A program made the position numbers and the translations under genes. DNA of 64,000 nt, from the NCBI GenBank assembly GCA_016285355.1, contig JAEEQP010000019.1:4186-68185 (forward strand), read 5' to 3'. Positions 43,465 to 50,348 of the stretch are shown here, one piece after another (the first letter of the stretch is position 1; each line of letters starts with the position of its first letter). Below the pieces are notes generated by a model, which ran no database searches, was not told the DNA's origin, and saw only the letters and a list, made by a program, of their open reading frames with translations. Source of the DNA: Bacteroidales bacterium (lineage in GTDB: Bacteria; Bacteroidota; Bacteroidia; Bacteroidales; F082).

Positions 43465-44643
43465 ATGAACACCGGTAGGTATGTCTTCGCCCAAGTGGCC
43501 GATTTTATCCCGAGATACGAGTTCGACCGCATCGTGCGCAAGTACAACGGCGACTATCACGTTCGAGAGTTAAATTGCTACAACCTGTTTCTCCACCTGA
43601 TGTTCGGCCAACTGACGGCTTGCGACTCCATCCGCGACATCTGCCTGTGTCTCAAGGCGCATCAGAGGATTCTATACCCGTTGGGGTTCCGCCAGACGGT
43701 GAACGTTTCCTCGCTTTCGAGAGCGAACCGCGACCGCGACTGCCGCATTTGGGAAGAGTTAGGGCTTGTGCTGATAGGCATCGTCAGACCGCTCTATGCC
43801 GACGAGCCTGTTTCCGATGTCGACCTCCCAGGTTGGGAGATTTTCGCCGTCGACTCCACCACGGTGTCGTGCAGCATAAAGCTGATGACGTGGGCATACG
43901 GCAAATACGGCCGGGGAGCGGTCAAGATGCACACAGTCCTCGACATGAGAGGTAGCATCCCCGCTTTCATCCATATCACCCACGGCAAGTGGCACGACAG
44001 CAACATGCTGGATGTCATTGAGATAATCCCATGGGCAATCTATGTGATGGACAGGGCATACGTGGACTTCGCGGCGCTCTACGACATCAGCAAGCACGAT
44101 GCCTATTGGGTCACGCGAGCGAAGAGCAACATGCGCTACGAGGTGGTCGATGTCAATTACAACATCGACCGCTCCACGGGACTTGTCAGCGACCGCACCA
44201 TCCGTCTGACAGGCTACAAGCCGAGCAAGCTCTACCCCGAGAACTTCAGGATGGTAGAGTTCGCCGACCCTGACAGCGGCGAGGTGCTGGCTTTCATCAC
44301 CAACCTCACCGAGGTTGGGCCTCTTGACGTGGCCAACCTGTATCGGAACCGCTGGCAGATAGAGACCTTCTTCAAGTGGATCAAGCAGAACCTGACCGTC
44401 AAGTCATTCTGGGGACACTCGGAAAACGCCGTAAAGACGCACCTTTGGACCGCCATCTGCACCTACCTGATTGTGGCGAGGATCAAAGCCTCAATAAAGG
44501 ACTGCCCCTACACCATCACCGAAGTCGCAACCTTGCTTGGTGTCTCTGCACTCTCAAAAACCGACATCACAACCCTGCTCACCAATCCGCAAAACGACCT
44601 TCCCAATCAAAACCAAGATGTCAATGAACCAACTTTATTCTAA
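43465..44643 (+). CDS. IS4-family DDE transposase
   Basis: A 392-aa transposase. First Asp in IFAVDSTTVSCSIKLM, second in YVMDRAYVDFAAL, and the Y-R-E-K signature YRNRWQIETFFKWIKQN carrying the catalytic Glu. The amino end (FAQVADFIPRYEFDRIV) matches the DUF4372 domain common in Bacteroidota members. The frame is intact from ATG to stop, so the element could be active. Its base composition is visibly richer in G+C than the A/T-rich flanks, consistent with recent arrival. Confidence 0.93.
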   Translation: MNTGRYVFAQVADFIPRYEFDRIVRKYNGDYHVRELNCYNLFLHLMFGQLTACDSIRDICLCLKAHQRILYPLGFRQTVNVSSLSRANRDRDCRIWEELGLVLIGIVRPLYADEPVSDVDLPGWEIFAVDSTTVSCSIKLMTWAYGKYGRGAVKMHTVLDMRGSIPAFIHITHGKWHDSNMLDVIEIIPWAIYVMDRAYVDFAALYDISKHDAYWVTRAKSNMRYEVVDVNYNIDRSTGLVSDRTIRLTGYKPSKLYPENFRMVEFADPDSGEVLAFITNLTEVGPLDVANLYRNRWQIETFFKWIKQNLTVKSFWGHSENAVKTHLWTAICTYLIVARIKASIKDCPYTITEVATLLGVSALSKTDITTLLTNPQNDLPNQNQDVNEPTLF

Positions 44644-44651
44644 TGTTTTAT

Positions 44652-44664
44652 AATTAACGCAACA
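44652..44664 (-). repeat. Right terminal inverted repeat of the IS
   Basis: Complement of the left repeat, 23 bases before the MaoC stop codon. Confidence 0.85.
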
Positions 44665-44686
44665 GTACTAATACTTAATAAAGAAT

Positions 44687-45151
44687 TTATGCTGGATGTT
44701 GTTTTTTCACTAATACATTACGACGGAATGAAATCACATCTTCGCCACGTTGGTTATAGCCAATGGTTTCAACATAAACGATACCACGGTCATTCTTGGA
44801 CTTCGATTCACGCTTGTCCAAAATCTTGGTACGTGCATAGAGGGTGTCACCCACAAAAGTCGGCGCCAAATGCTTAATACTCTCATAACCCAGATTGGCA
44901 ATGGCCTTGCCGCTAATGTCGGGAACTGTCATCCCCACCACAAGTGAGAACACCAGTGTTCCTACAACCAACACTTGACCATGCTGGTTATGGCTGGCAT
45001 AATCCACATTTGTATGAACCGGGTGGTGGTTCATAGTCATCAAACTGAAAAAGTTGTTGTCGCTCTCGAAGATGGTCTTTGAAAGCGCATGTTTTATCTC
45101 AGAGCCCACCTCAAACTCCTCGAAGTATAATCCTAAAACCGATTGATTCAT
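44687..45151 (-). CDS. MaoC-type acyl-CoA hydratase
   Basis: A 154-aa hot-dog-fold protein that would hydrate an enoyl-CoA. The family motif normally reads GDxNPxH; here it is TMNHHPVH, so the catalytic His is kept but the usual Asp position is Asn. The rest (GTLVFSLVVGMTVP, APTFVGDTLYARTKIL) fits MaoC. It is one base from the fdtA gene and, apart from the IS, next to CitE. The pair is reminiscent of itaconyl- or mesaconyl-CoA hydratase with citramalyl- or methylmalyl-CoA lyase. Confidence 0.85.
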   Translation of the reverse strand: MNQSVLGLYFEEFEVGSEIKHALSKTIFESDNNFFSLMTMNHHPVHTNVDYASHNQHGQVLVVGTLVFSLVVGMTVPDISGKAIANLGYESIKHLAPTFVGDTLYARTKILDKRESKSKNDRGIVYVETIGYNQRGEDVISFRRNVLVKKQHPA

Positions 45152-45152
45152 A

Positions 45153-45575
45153 TTACTCGTTGTTTCTAAATTTCAAAAAATCTTGATAATCGCGTATATA
45201 ATCCTCTTTTTGATACACTTCACTAGCCAAAACCATACAGACAGCACCAGAGGAAAAGTCCTCCAAGTCACGCCACATGCCAGGTTTCACATTGAGACCT
45301 TGGTATGGACGGTTAAGGAAAATTCTCCGTTTGTTTTGTCCGTCATCCAAAATGACGCTAAAAGAACCAGAAGCGGCAATGATTAATTGTTCCAATTCCT
45401 TATGTGCGTGAGAACCACGCGACTCACCTGCTGGTACATCATAGAGATAATATACCCGTTTGACATCAAATGGAAGTGTGACCCCGTTTTCCACCACTGA
45501 AATGTTCCCTTTACGGTCGCTGTGATGTTGGTCCAACTCCACCATGGAACAATCAAATACGCTATATTTTCCCAT
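45153..45575 (-). CDS. fdtA: dTDP-4-oxo-6-deoxyglucose 3,4-ketoisomerase (FdtA/QdtA-like), copy 1
   Basis: A 140-aa cupin. Family marks are NGVTLPFDVKRVYYLYDVP, then GESRGSHAHKELEQLIIA with the catalytic histidines and SGAVCMVLASEVYQKEDYIRDY. It moves the keto group of dTDP-4-oxo-6-deoxyglucose from C4 to C3, giving the galacto (FdtA) or gluco (QdtA) product. It overlaps copy 2 by 14 bases in another frame. Which epimer each copy makes cannot be read by eye. Confidence 0.88.
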   Translation of the reverse strand: MGKYSVFDCSMVELDQHHSDRKGNISVVENGVTLPFDVKRVYYLYDVPAGESRGSHAHKELEQLIIAASGSFSVILDDGQNKRRIFLNRPYQGLNVKPGMWRDLEDFSSGAVCMVLASEVYQKEDYIRDYQDFLKFRNNE

Positions 45576-45978
45576 CTTGCTTTAATCTTTTGAAAATATC
45601 ATAATCGCGAATGTAATCCTTCTCATTATAATGTGTTGACCCAAATTCCAAAGCAAAAGCATTTGTGGAGAAATTCTCTATCTCCCTCCAAAGTCCTTTG
45701 GGAACATACAAGCCATAATAAGAACGGTTGAGAGAAAATACTTTTCGCTGACGACCATCGTCCAACACCACATCGAAACTGCCCGACAAAGCGATAATAA
45801 ATTCCTCATTTTCCCTATAAGCATGTCCACCTCGACATTCCCCTCCTGGCACATCGTAAAGCCAGTAGGTACGCTTAATCTCGAAAGGGATTTGTTTGAA
45901 GTTCTCCGCAAAAGAAAGGTTGCCTCGAGCATCCAAAAACTTGGGAAGGTCTATTATTCTTACATCAGTTAAGGTCAT
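45562..45978 (-). CDS. fdtA: dTDP-4-oxo-6-deoxyglucose 3,4-ketoisomerase (FdtA/QdtA-like), copy 2
   Basis: A 138-aa cupin paralogous to copy 1: IPFEIKRTYWLYDVPGG, ECRGGHAYRENEEFIIALSG and YNEKDYIRDYDIFKRL. Copy 1 has HAHKE where this copy has HAYRE, so one histidine of the pair differs. Two adjacent copies may make two different epimers, or form a heteromer, or one may be a regulator of the other. The start is overlapped by the short pnuC-remnant frame. Confidence 0.86.
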   Translation of the reverse strand: MTLTDVRIIDLPKFLDARGNLSFAENFKQIPFEIKRTYWLYDVPGGECRGGHAYRENEEFIIALSGSFDVVLDDGRQRKVFSLNRSYYGLYVPKGLWREIENFSTNAFALEFGSTHYNEKDYIRDYDIFKRLKQDGKI

Positions 45979-46054
45979 GTTTCATTTCTTTTTTCTCCAC
46001 CATCTGTTTCCGTTTGAAATACCAGGCAATGAAGCCATAGACAGTCATGGCTAA
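45965..46054 (-). pseudogene. Fragment of a pnuC gene
   Basis: A stretch encodes LAMTVYGFIAW in frame, identical to an internal segment of PnuC at 19404-19979; at the DNA level 28 of 33 bases match (46022-46054 against 19764-19796). A stop codon lies four codons before LAM, and the downstream continuation (YFKRKQMVEKKE) is a plausible PnuC end. It is a leftover of a second pnuC copy, partly overlapping the fdtA start. Confidence 0.7.
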
Positions 46055-46100
46055 TATCTAAATGGCTGGAGAGAAATTCCATTTTTTGAAAGCGATACGC

Positions 46101-47069
46101 TTACTTCCACCCAAATGGATGCCCGCTAAGTGGCAATTTTGCCATCGGATGGTAATCGCCAATGAGACCCACCGGCTTGGCGTTGCGGATTTGATAGACA
46201 ATATCAATGCAACGGCGGGCTTCCTCAATACCAAAGCCACGACCAGCAAGGATTTCCTCATAGCTCTTGGTGTGTAACTCGGTGAAGCCTTGGCTGAACT
46301 CAAACTCCTCTCCGTCAATCTTCAAGGTACGATAGGTGCGCTTTTCGCCTTCCACCGCATTGGGGGGCAAGGTATCGGCATTGATGCTGAGGAAATAACG
46401 CACACGTGCACGCTCCAATTCCAAATAACCTGCCACACGATCATGCGAAGCTACGTGGACGATATTCTTCTTCAAGTCGCCAAAAATCCAGCTTAACATG
46501 TCGTAGAAATGCACACCAATATTCGTTGCAATACCGCCACTTTTATTGATATCGCCTTTCCAAGAGGCATAATACCAGTTGCCTCGCGAAGTGATATAAG
46601 TCAGGTCGATGTCATAAATCTTGTCTTTGGGTCCTTCGTCGATTTTTTTCTTTAAGGCTACGATTTTGTCATGGAGACGCAATTGCAGGATGGTATACGC
46701 TTTGTGACCTTGTCTGGCCTCCACTTTTTGCAATGCATCTATATTCCACGGATTAAGTACCATGGGTTTCTCACAAATGACATCAGATCCGAGACGCAAA
46801 CCATAGCGGATGTGTGCGTCATGCAAATAATTTGGCGAACACACCGTGAAATAATCTATCTTTTTTCCTTGGTCTTTCAGCCGGGTATTGTGACGGTCGA
46901 AGAGTTCTTGCTCGGTAAAAAATGCTGCATTCGGAAAATAGCTGTCAATAATGCCCACACTATCGTGCTTGTCGTATGCCGACACGAGGTCGTTGCCTGT
47001 ATCCTTGATGGCTTTGAGGTGACGCGGAGCGATGTAGCCACCAACACCAAAAATGGCGAATGTTTTCAT
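46101..47069 (-). CDS. wlbA: WlbA/WbpB-like UDP-GlcNAc(A) 3-dehydrogenase
   Basis: A 322-aa Gfo/Idh/MocA-type NAD enzyme. It opens FAIFGVGGYIAPRHLKAIKD, with SAYDKHDSVGIIDSYFPNAAF, CSPNYLHDAHIRYGLRLG, CEKPMVLNP and SGGIATNIGVHFYDML, closely resembling WlbA/WbpB, which oxidises UDP-GlcNAcA at C3. That product normally goes to a DegT-type aminotransferase (WlbC/WbpE) and acyltransferase (WlbB/WbpD). No UDP-GlcNAc 6-dehydrogenase (WbpA) and no second DegT gene are in the window, so its partners must lie elsewhere. Confidence 0.87.
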   Translation of the reverse strand: MKTFAIFGVGGYIAPRHLKAIKDTGNDLVSAYDKHDSVGIIDSYFPNAAFFTEQELFDRHNTRLKDQGKKIDYFTVCSPNYLHDAHIRYGLRLGSDVICEKPMVLNPWNIDALQKVEARQGHKAYTILQLRLHDKIVALKKKIDEGPKDKIYDIDLTYITSRGNWYYASWKGDINKSGGIATNIGVHFYDMLSWIFGDLKKNIVHVASHDRVAGYLELERARVRYFLSINADTLPPNAVEGEKRTYRTLKIDGEEFEFSQGFTELHTKSYEEILAGRGFGIEEARRCIDIVYQIRNAKPVGLIGDYHPMAKLPLSGHPFGWK

Positions 47070-47080
47070 ATTCCATTAGG

Positions 47081-47109
47081 GTAGGGCTGTCATAGTATGG
47101 CAGCCCTAC
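47081..47109. repeat. Hairpin between nagB and wlbA
   Basis: GTAGGGCTG pairs exactly with CAGCCCTAC across an 11-base loop. No T-tract follows on the minus strand, so it is a hairpin or a dispersed palindromic element, not a classic terminator. Confidence 0.6.
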
Positions 47110-47118
47110 AAATGATAA

Positions 47119-47910
47119 TTATAGGTTATTCTTTTCAATATCCTTGAAATACTTGACAGTACCGTAGGTCATTTCGTCACAAGCTGCATCGTCGCAGACG
47201 ATGATGCCTTTCGGGTGCATTTGCAGCACGCTCACTGTCCACATCTGGCTGACGGCACCTTCAATGGCATGAGCCAAAGCGCGAGCCTTGTTGTGGCCGT
47301 TGGCCAGAATCATCACCTCGCGGCTGTCCATGACGGTACCCACACCCACGGTAAGGGCGGTCTTCGGCACCTTATTAATATCGTTCTCAAAGAAACGAGA
47401 GTTGGCGATGATGGTGTCAGTGGTCAAGGTCTTCACACGAGTGCGTGATGTCAAGGAACTGCCAGGCTCGTTGAAAGCAATGTGGCCATCAGGACCAATA
47501 CCGCCCATGAAGAGGTCGATGCCGCCGTAGCTCTTGATTTTCTCCTCATAGCGAGCGCATTCGGCCTCAAGGTCTTCAGCGTTGCCGTTCAAGATGTTCA
47601 CGTTCTCCTTCTTGATGTCGATGTGGCTGAAGAAATTGTTCCACATGAAACTATGGTAGCTTTCAGGGTGGTTCTCCGGAATCTTCACATATTCGTCCAT
47701 GTTGAAAGTGACCACATTCTGGAAGGAAATCTTGCCTTCCTTGTGGAGGCGGACGAGTTCACGATATGTGCCGATAGGTGTTGAACCCGTAGGCAATCCG
47801 AGGATAAACGGTTTCTCAGCCGTAGGCTTGAAAGCATTGATGCGTTCAACAATATGGTTAGCAGCCCAACGCGACATGGCGTCGTAATTTTGTTCAATGA
47901 TGACTCTCAT
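47119..47910 (-). CDS. nagB: Glucosamine-6-phosphate deaminase
   Basis: A 263-aa enzyme converting glucosamine-6-P to fructose-6-P and ammonia (reversible). Marks: [19 protein letters not shown] (phosphate loop), [22 protein letters not shown] (catalytic Asp), [17 protein letters not shown] (catalytic His/Glu) and [17 protein letters not shown]. Length is normal. In a nucleotide-sugar cluster it would balance hexosamine phosphate for UDP-GlcNAc supply. Confidence 0.95.
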   Translation of the reverse strand: MRVIIEQNYDAMSRWAANHIVERINAFKPTAEKPFILGLPTGSTPIGTYRELVRLHKEGKISFQNVVTFNMDEYVKIPENHPESYHSFMWNNFFSHIDIKKENVNILNGNAEDLEAECARYEEKIKSYGGIDLFMGGIGPDGHIAFNEPGSSLTSRTRVKTLTTDTIIANSRFFENDINKVPKTALTVGVGTVMDSREVMILANGHNKARALAHAIEGAVSQMWTVSVLQMHPKGIIVCDDAACDEMTYGTVKYFKDIEKNNL

Positions 47911-47918
47911 GATATTTA

Positions 47919-47957
47919 TTGTTTAATTGTTGTTTGTTTAACTGTTGAATTGTTGTT
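47919..47957. repeat. Degenerate AT-rich tandem repeat
   Basis: Plus strand GTTTAATTGTTGTTT followed by GTTTAACTGTTGAAT and a partial third copy, filling the gap between DUF4954 and nagB. Confidence 0.55.
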
Positions 47958-50174
47958 TTATACCAAATGATTTTTGATGTATTCTTGGATGTTTTTCTCG
48001 AACGCCTCTGTCTCTTCACGAATCTGTTGGACAAAACCGATTTCATCAATCTTTCCGATGACGGCGATTTTTTCGTCTTCGTTGCGGAAAGTGGCATTGC
48101 GATATTCGTTTTCGTAGTCTTTCTTGCGACTTTCGTAGACTTGGTCGCAGATGAAATGTTGGATGCGGATGGCTTTTTCCAAGTTCTCATACCACATTTC
48201 CTTAGTCAACACGTCGGCATCATCCTTGTAAAGGAACATCAGCGAGAAGTAGGCATGACGCAGTTTTTCAGCCTGATAGTTCTTCCACAGCTCGTCGTAA
48301 CGGTGATGGATTTCATCCCAAGTGTTGAGCTTGCCGTCACGGATGTCGGCACGCAGCTGGTCGGCATATTCCTCTGGCATGGTCTGACCACCAAGGTTGA
48401 TCCACTTGCGGAGACGTTTGCCTTTCATGTGGTTCACGATGCTTTCCATATCCGTGTCAGGATGCTGTTTCAGATAATCCAAAAGGGTCTTGACAGCATA
48501 GTAGGTAATCATGTCACCGTAAGCGTGATAGGCTTCCAAAAGTTTGAGAATGCGAACTTTGCGCTTCCCTTTTTCCATGTGCTCACCGAAGACTTCCAAC
48601 GATTTCACCGTTTCGGGTTCATTGTCAAGAAGGTTCTTGCCGCACTCGCGCAGGTCGTAGTACTCGTATTTTTCGGGGTCTTCACCTTTTTTGCGGAGGT
48701 AAGCCTTGGCCACCCAAACTTCCAACAACTTGCGTCCTTCAATAGTTTCTTCGATGGTGTCTGGCGCAAGCGTTTCAAACTCAATGTTTTGGATTTTGCG
48801 CTTACGCTTGTCACGTTTCACATATTTCGAGGTGTTGCGCGCGATGGCGTACATGTTGTACATCCACCAGTAGGCTGGCATGACCTCCAATTCGTTCTTG
48901 GCCGTATTGTTGTTGACCAAGCAGAATGGCAGCATGATGTTGAGCTCGCTGGGATAGTCAGCCTTGGAAAGCAAGGTGAAGGAAGCGAACTTCGAGGAGT
49001 GTTTCACACTGGAGCAAAGACCTGGCCAGAAACCACGCGAAGCCACAATTTCACCATCAGTGGCGCGGCTGTTGTGGTTGGATCCGATGGTGGCACCGGC
49101 AGCCATGTTGCTCTGACCCATTACACAAGCAGAAATCAGGAAGGAGTTGTTGTGGTGTTGCTCGTGCGAGGGGAAGATGAGGTTGTTCAAGACCTCGCAG
49201 CAAGAGATGGTGGAATTGTCGCCCATCACAGAGTGGATGAGGCGAGCACCATATTTCAGGTTGCAGTTATCGCCCAACACAAAGCGTGTGGCCACAACGG
49301 AATAGAAAATGCGGCAGCCAAAGCCCGTAACACCATTCACCAAAATGACACCCTCTCCGATTTGCGAAGGCTCTTCTTCCGAAGAATTGATGGTGACATT
49401 TTTCAGCTTGCTTGCACCTTTAATATAACAATGCGGCCCGACTTTGGCATCCTTCAAAATCCAGCAGTTCTTGATGACGCATGACTCGCCAATGGTGCCA
49501 TAGTAACCACGGTGGAAGTCAACGCTGGCTTGGGTAATCTCTTTGAGACGCTCTTGCAACTTGATATCATCTGTGTATTTTGCCCAAAGATAAGCATCGG
49601 CAGTAATCATGCCGTCAAAAGGCAAAATTTTACGAGTCCCAATTTCGTTCATCACTTCAAGCCACACACGCACATCCTCAGGTTCGCCTTCCTTAATGGT
49701 GCCATTACCAAACTTGGAGTGGTCGGTGGTGGAGATTTCCTGAATGTTGAACAGAATACTCTTGTCGCCGATGATATAATTGGCCATATAATGCACATCG
49801 TGAATGGCCACGTCGTCGCCGATATCGCAAGAGATGATACTGCTGTTGGAAATGCCAACAGGCACACGAAGATCGTGGTATTGCAGCACCTTGCGGTTAA
49901 TACGGCCGATACGCACCTTACCAAAGAAATGGTTGTTGTGCACCATGTTGGTATCGAACTCGTCCGTTACCCAAATGTCTTCCCAATTGGTTGCAGAATT
50001 GGCGTTTTTCACCAAGCGTTCAATCTCATCGGTATGCAGGTGCCGCCAACCTCCAACAGGCTTTTTTACCTGCTGGTCGCGGTAATAATATTCATCATGT
50101 CCGTCGTGCAAGTACTTCTCATCAATGAAGTTCTTGTAAATCCGGTCATAATCTATGATTGTTACTTTATCCAT
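47958..50174 (-). CDS. DUF4954-type protein with left-handed beta-helix
   Basis: A 738-aa cytoplasmic protein of unknown function that I recognise as DUF4954-like. Residues 80-420 carry hexapeptide-type repeats (ISNSSIISCDIGDDVAIHD, LGDNCNLKYGARLIHSVMG, VMGQSNMAAGATIGSNHN), the fold of nucleotidyl- and acyltransferases. The last 300 residues are charged helices with KYVKRDKRKRK and TLAPDTIEETIEGRKLLEVW. It lies between nagB and the dTDP-sugar genes. Such proteins are common in Bacteroidota, often beside sugar-phosphate genes; an acyl- or nucleotidyltransferase for a hexosamine derivative is a guess. Confidence 0.75.
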   Translation of the reverse strand: MDKVTIIDYDRIYKNFIDEKYLHDGHDEYYYRDQQVKKPVGGWRHLHTDEIERLVKNANSATNWEDIWVTDEFDTNMVHNNHFFGKVRIGRINRKVLQYHDLRVPVGISNSSIISCDIGDDVAIHDVHYMANYIIGDKSILFNIQEISTTDHSKFGNGTIKEGEPEDVRVWLEVMNEIGTRKILPFDGMITADAYLWAKYTDDIKLQERLKEITQASVDFHRGYYGTIGESCVIKNCWILKDAKVGPHCYIKGASKLKNVTINSSEEEPSQIGEGVILVNGVTGFGCRIFYSVVATRFVLGDNCNLKYGARLIHSVMGDNSTISCCEVLNNLIFPSHEQHHNNSFLISACVMGQSNMAAGATIGSNHNSRATDGEIVASRGFWPGLCSSVKHSSKFASFTLLSKADYPSELNIMLPFCLVNNNTAKNELEVMPAYWWMYNMYAIARNTSKYVKRDKRKRKIQNIEFETLAPDTIEETIEGRKLLEVWVAKAYLRKKGEDPEKYEYYDLRECGKNLLDNEPETVKSLEVFGEHMEKGKRKVRILKLLEAYHAYGDMITYYAVKTLLDYLKQHPDTDMESIVNHMKGKRLRKWINLGGQTMPEEYADQLRADIRDGKLNTWDEIHHRYDELWKNYQAEKLRHAYFSLMFLYKDDADVLTKEMWYENLEKAIRIQHFICDQVYESRKKDYENEYRNATFRNEDEKIAVIGKIDEIGFVQQIREETEAFEKNIQEYIKNHLV

Positions 50175-50184
50175 TTATTAGTAT

Positions 50185-50335
50185 TTATTTAATTTTCAAT
50201 AAGTTAATTATCCCTTTCTTCTTTTTGACTAGGTTCGGGTTATACCCGTCGTCCCAGTCAACGATTACGGAAAAGGACTCACAACAACTCCGTAGCGTAC
50301 GCCGTGTCTTTTGAAAACTGATGGATAAACTGCTA
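50185..50335 (-). other. Intergenic segment with a startless coding-like remnant
   Basis: Of the 174 bases between rfbB and DUF4954, the minus strand reads without stop through TLRSCCESFSVIVDWDDGY and NPNLVKKKKG to a TAA at 50185-50187, but I see no start codon in this frame. A second frame begins ATG at about 50340 and reads MFVAVYPSVFKRHGVRYG. The segment contains CGGGTTATACCCG, a short palindrome. It may be a dispersed repeat or a gene relic. No promoter box is clear. Confidence 0.3.
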
Positions 50336-50348
50336 CGAACATGGTGGA

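Larger units (their letters stand above)
43341..44667 (+). mobile_element. IS4-family insertion sequence
   Basis: One transposase gene flanked by a perfect 13-bp terminal inverted repeat, TGTTGCGTTAATT at 43347-43359 and its complement at 44652-44664. A 12-bp direct repeat CTAATACTTAAT lies just outside (43329-43340 and 44668-44679), fitting an IS4-type target duplication. If that repeat is the duplication, the element extends a few bases past each inverted repeat, and I set the ends accordingly. It inserted between MaoC and CitE and opposes their direction. Confidence 0.85.

Noticed and set aside
43465..44643. Disruption of a gene by the IS
   Set aside because: The IS lies in the gap between MaoC and CitE; both flanking frames are complete.
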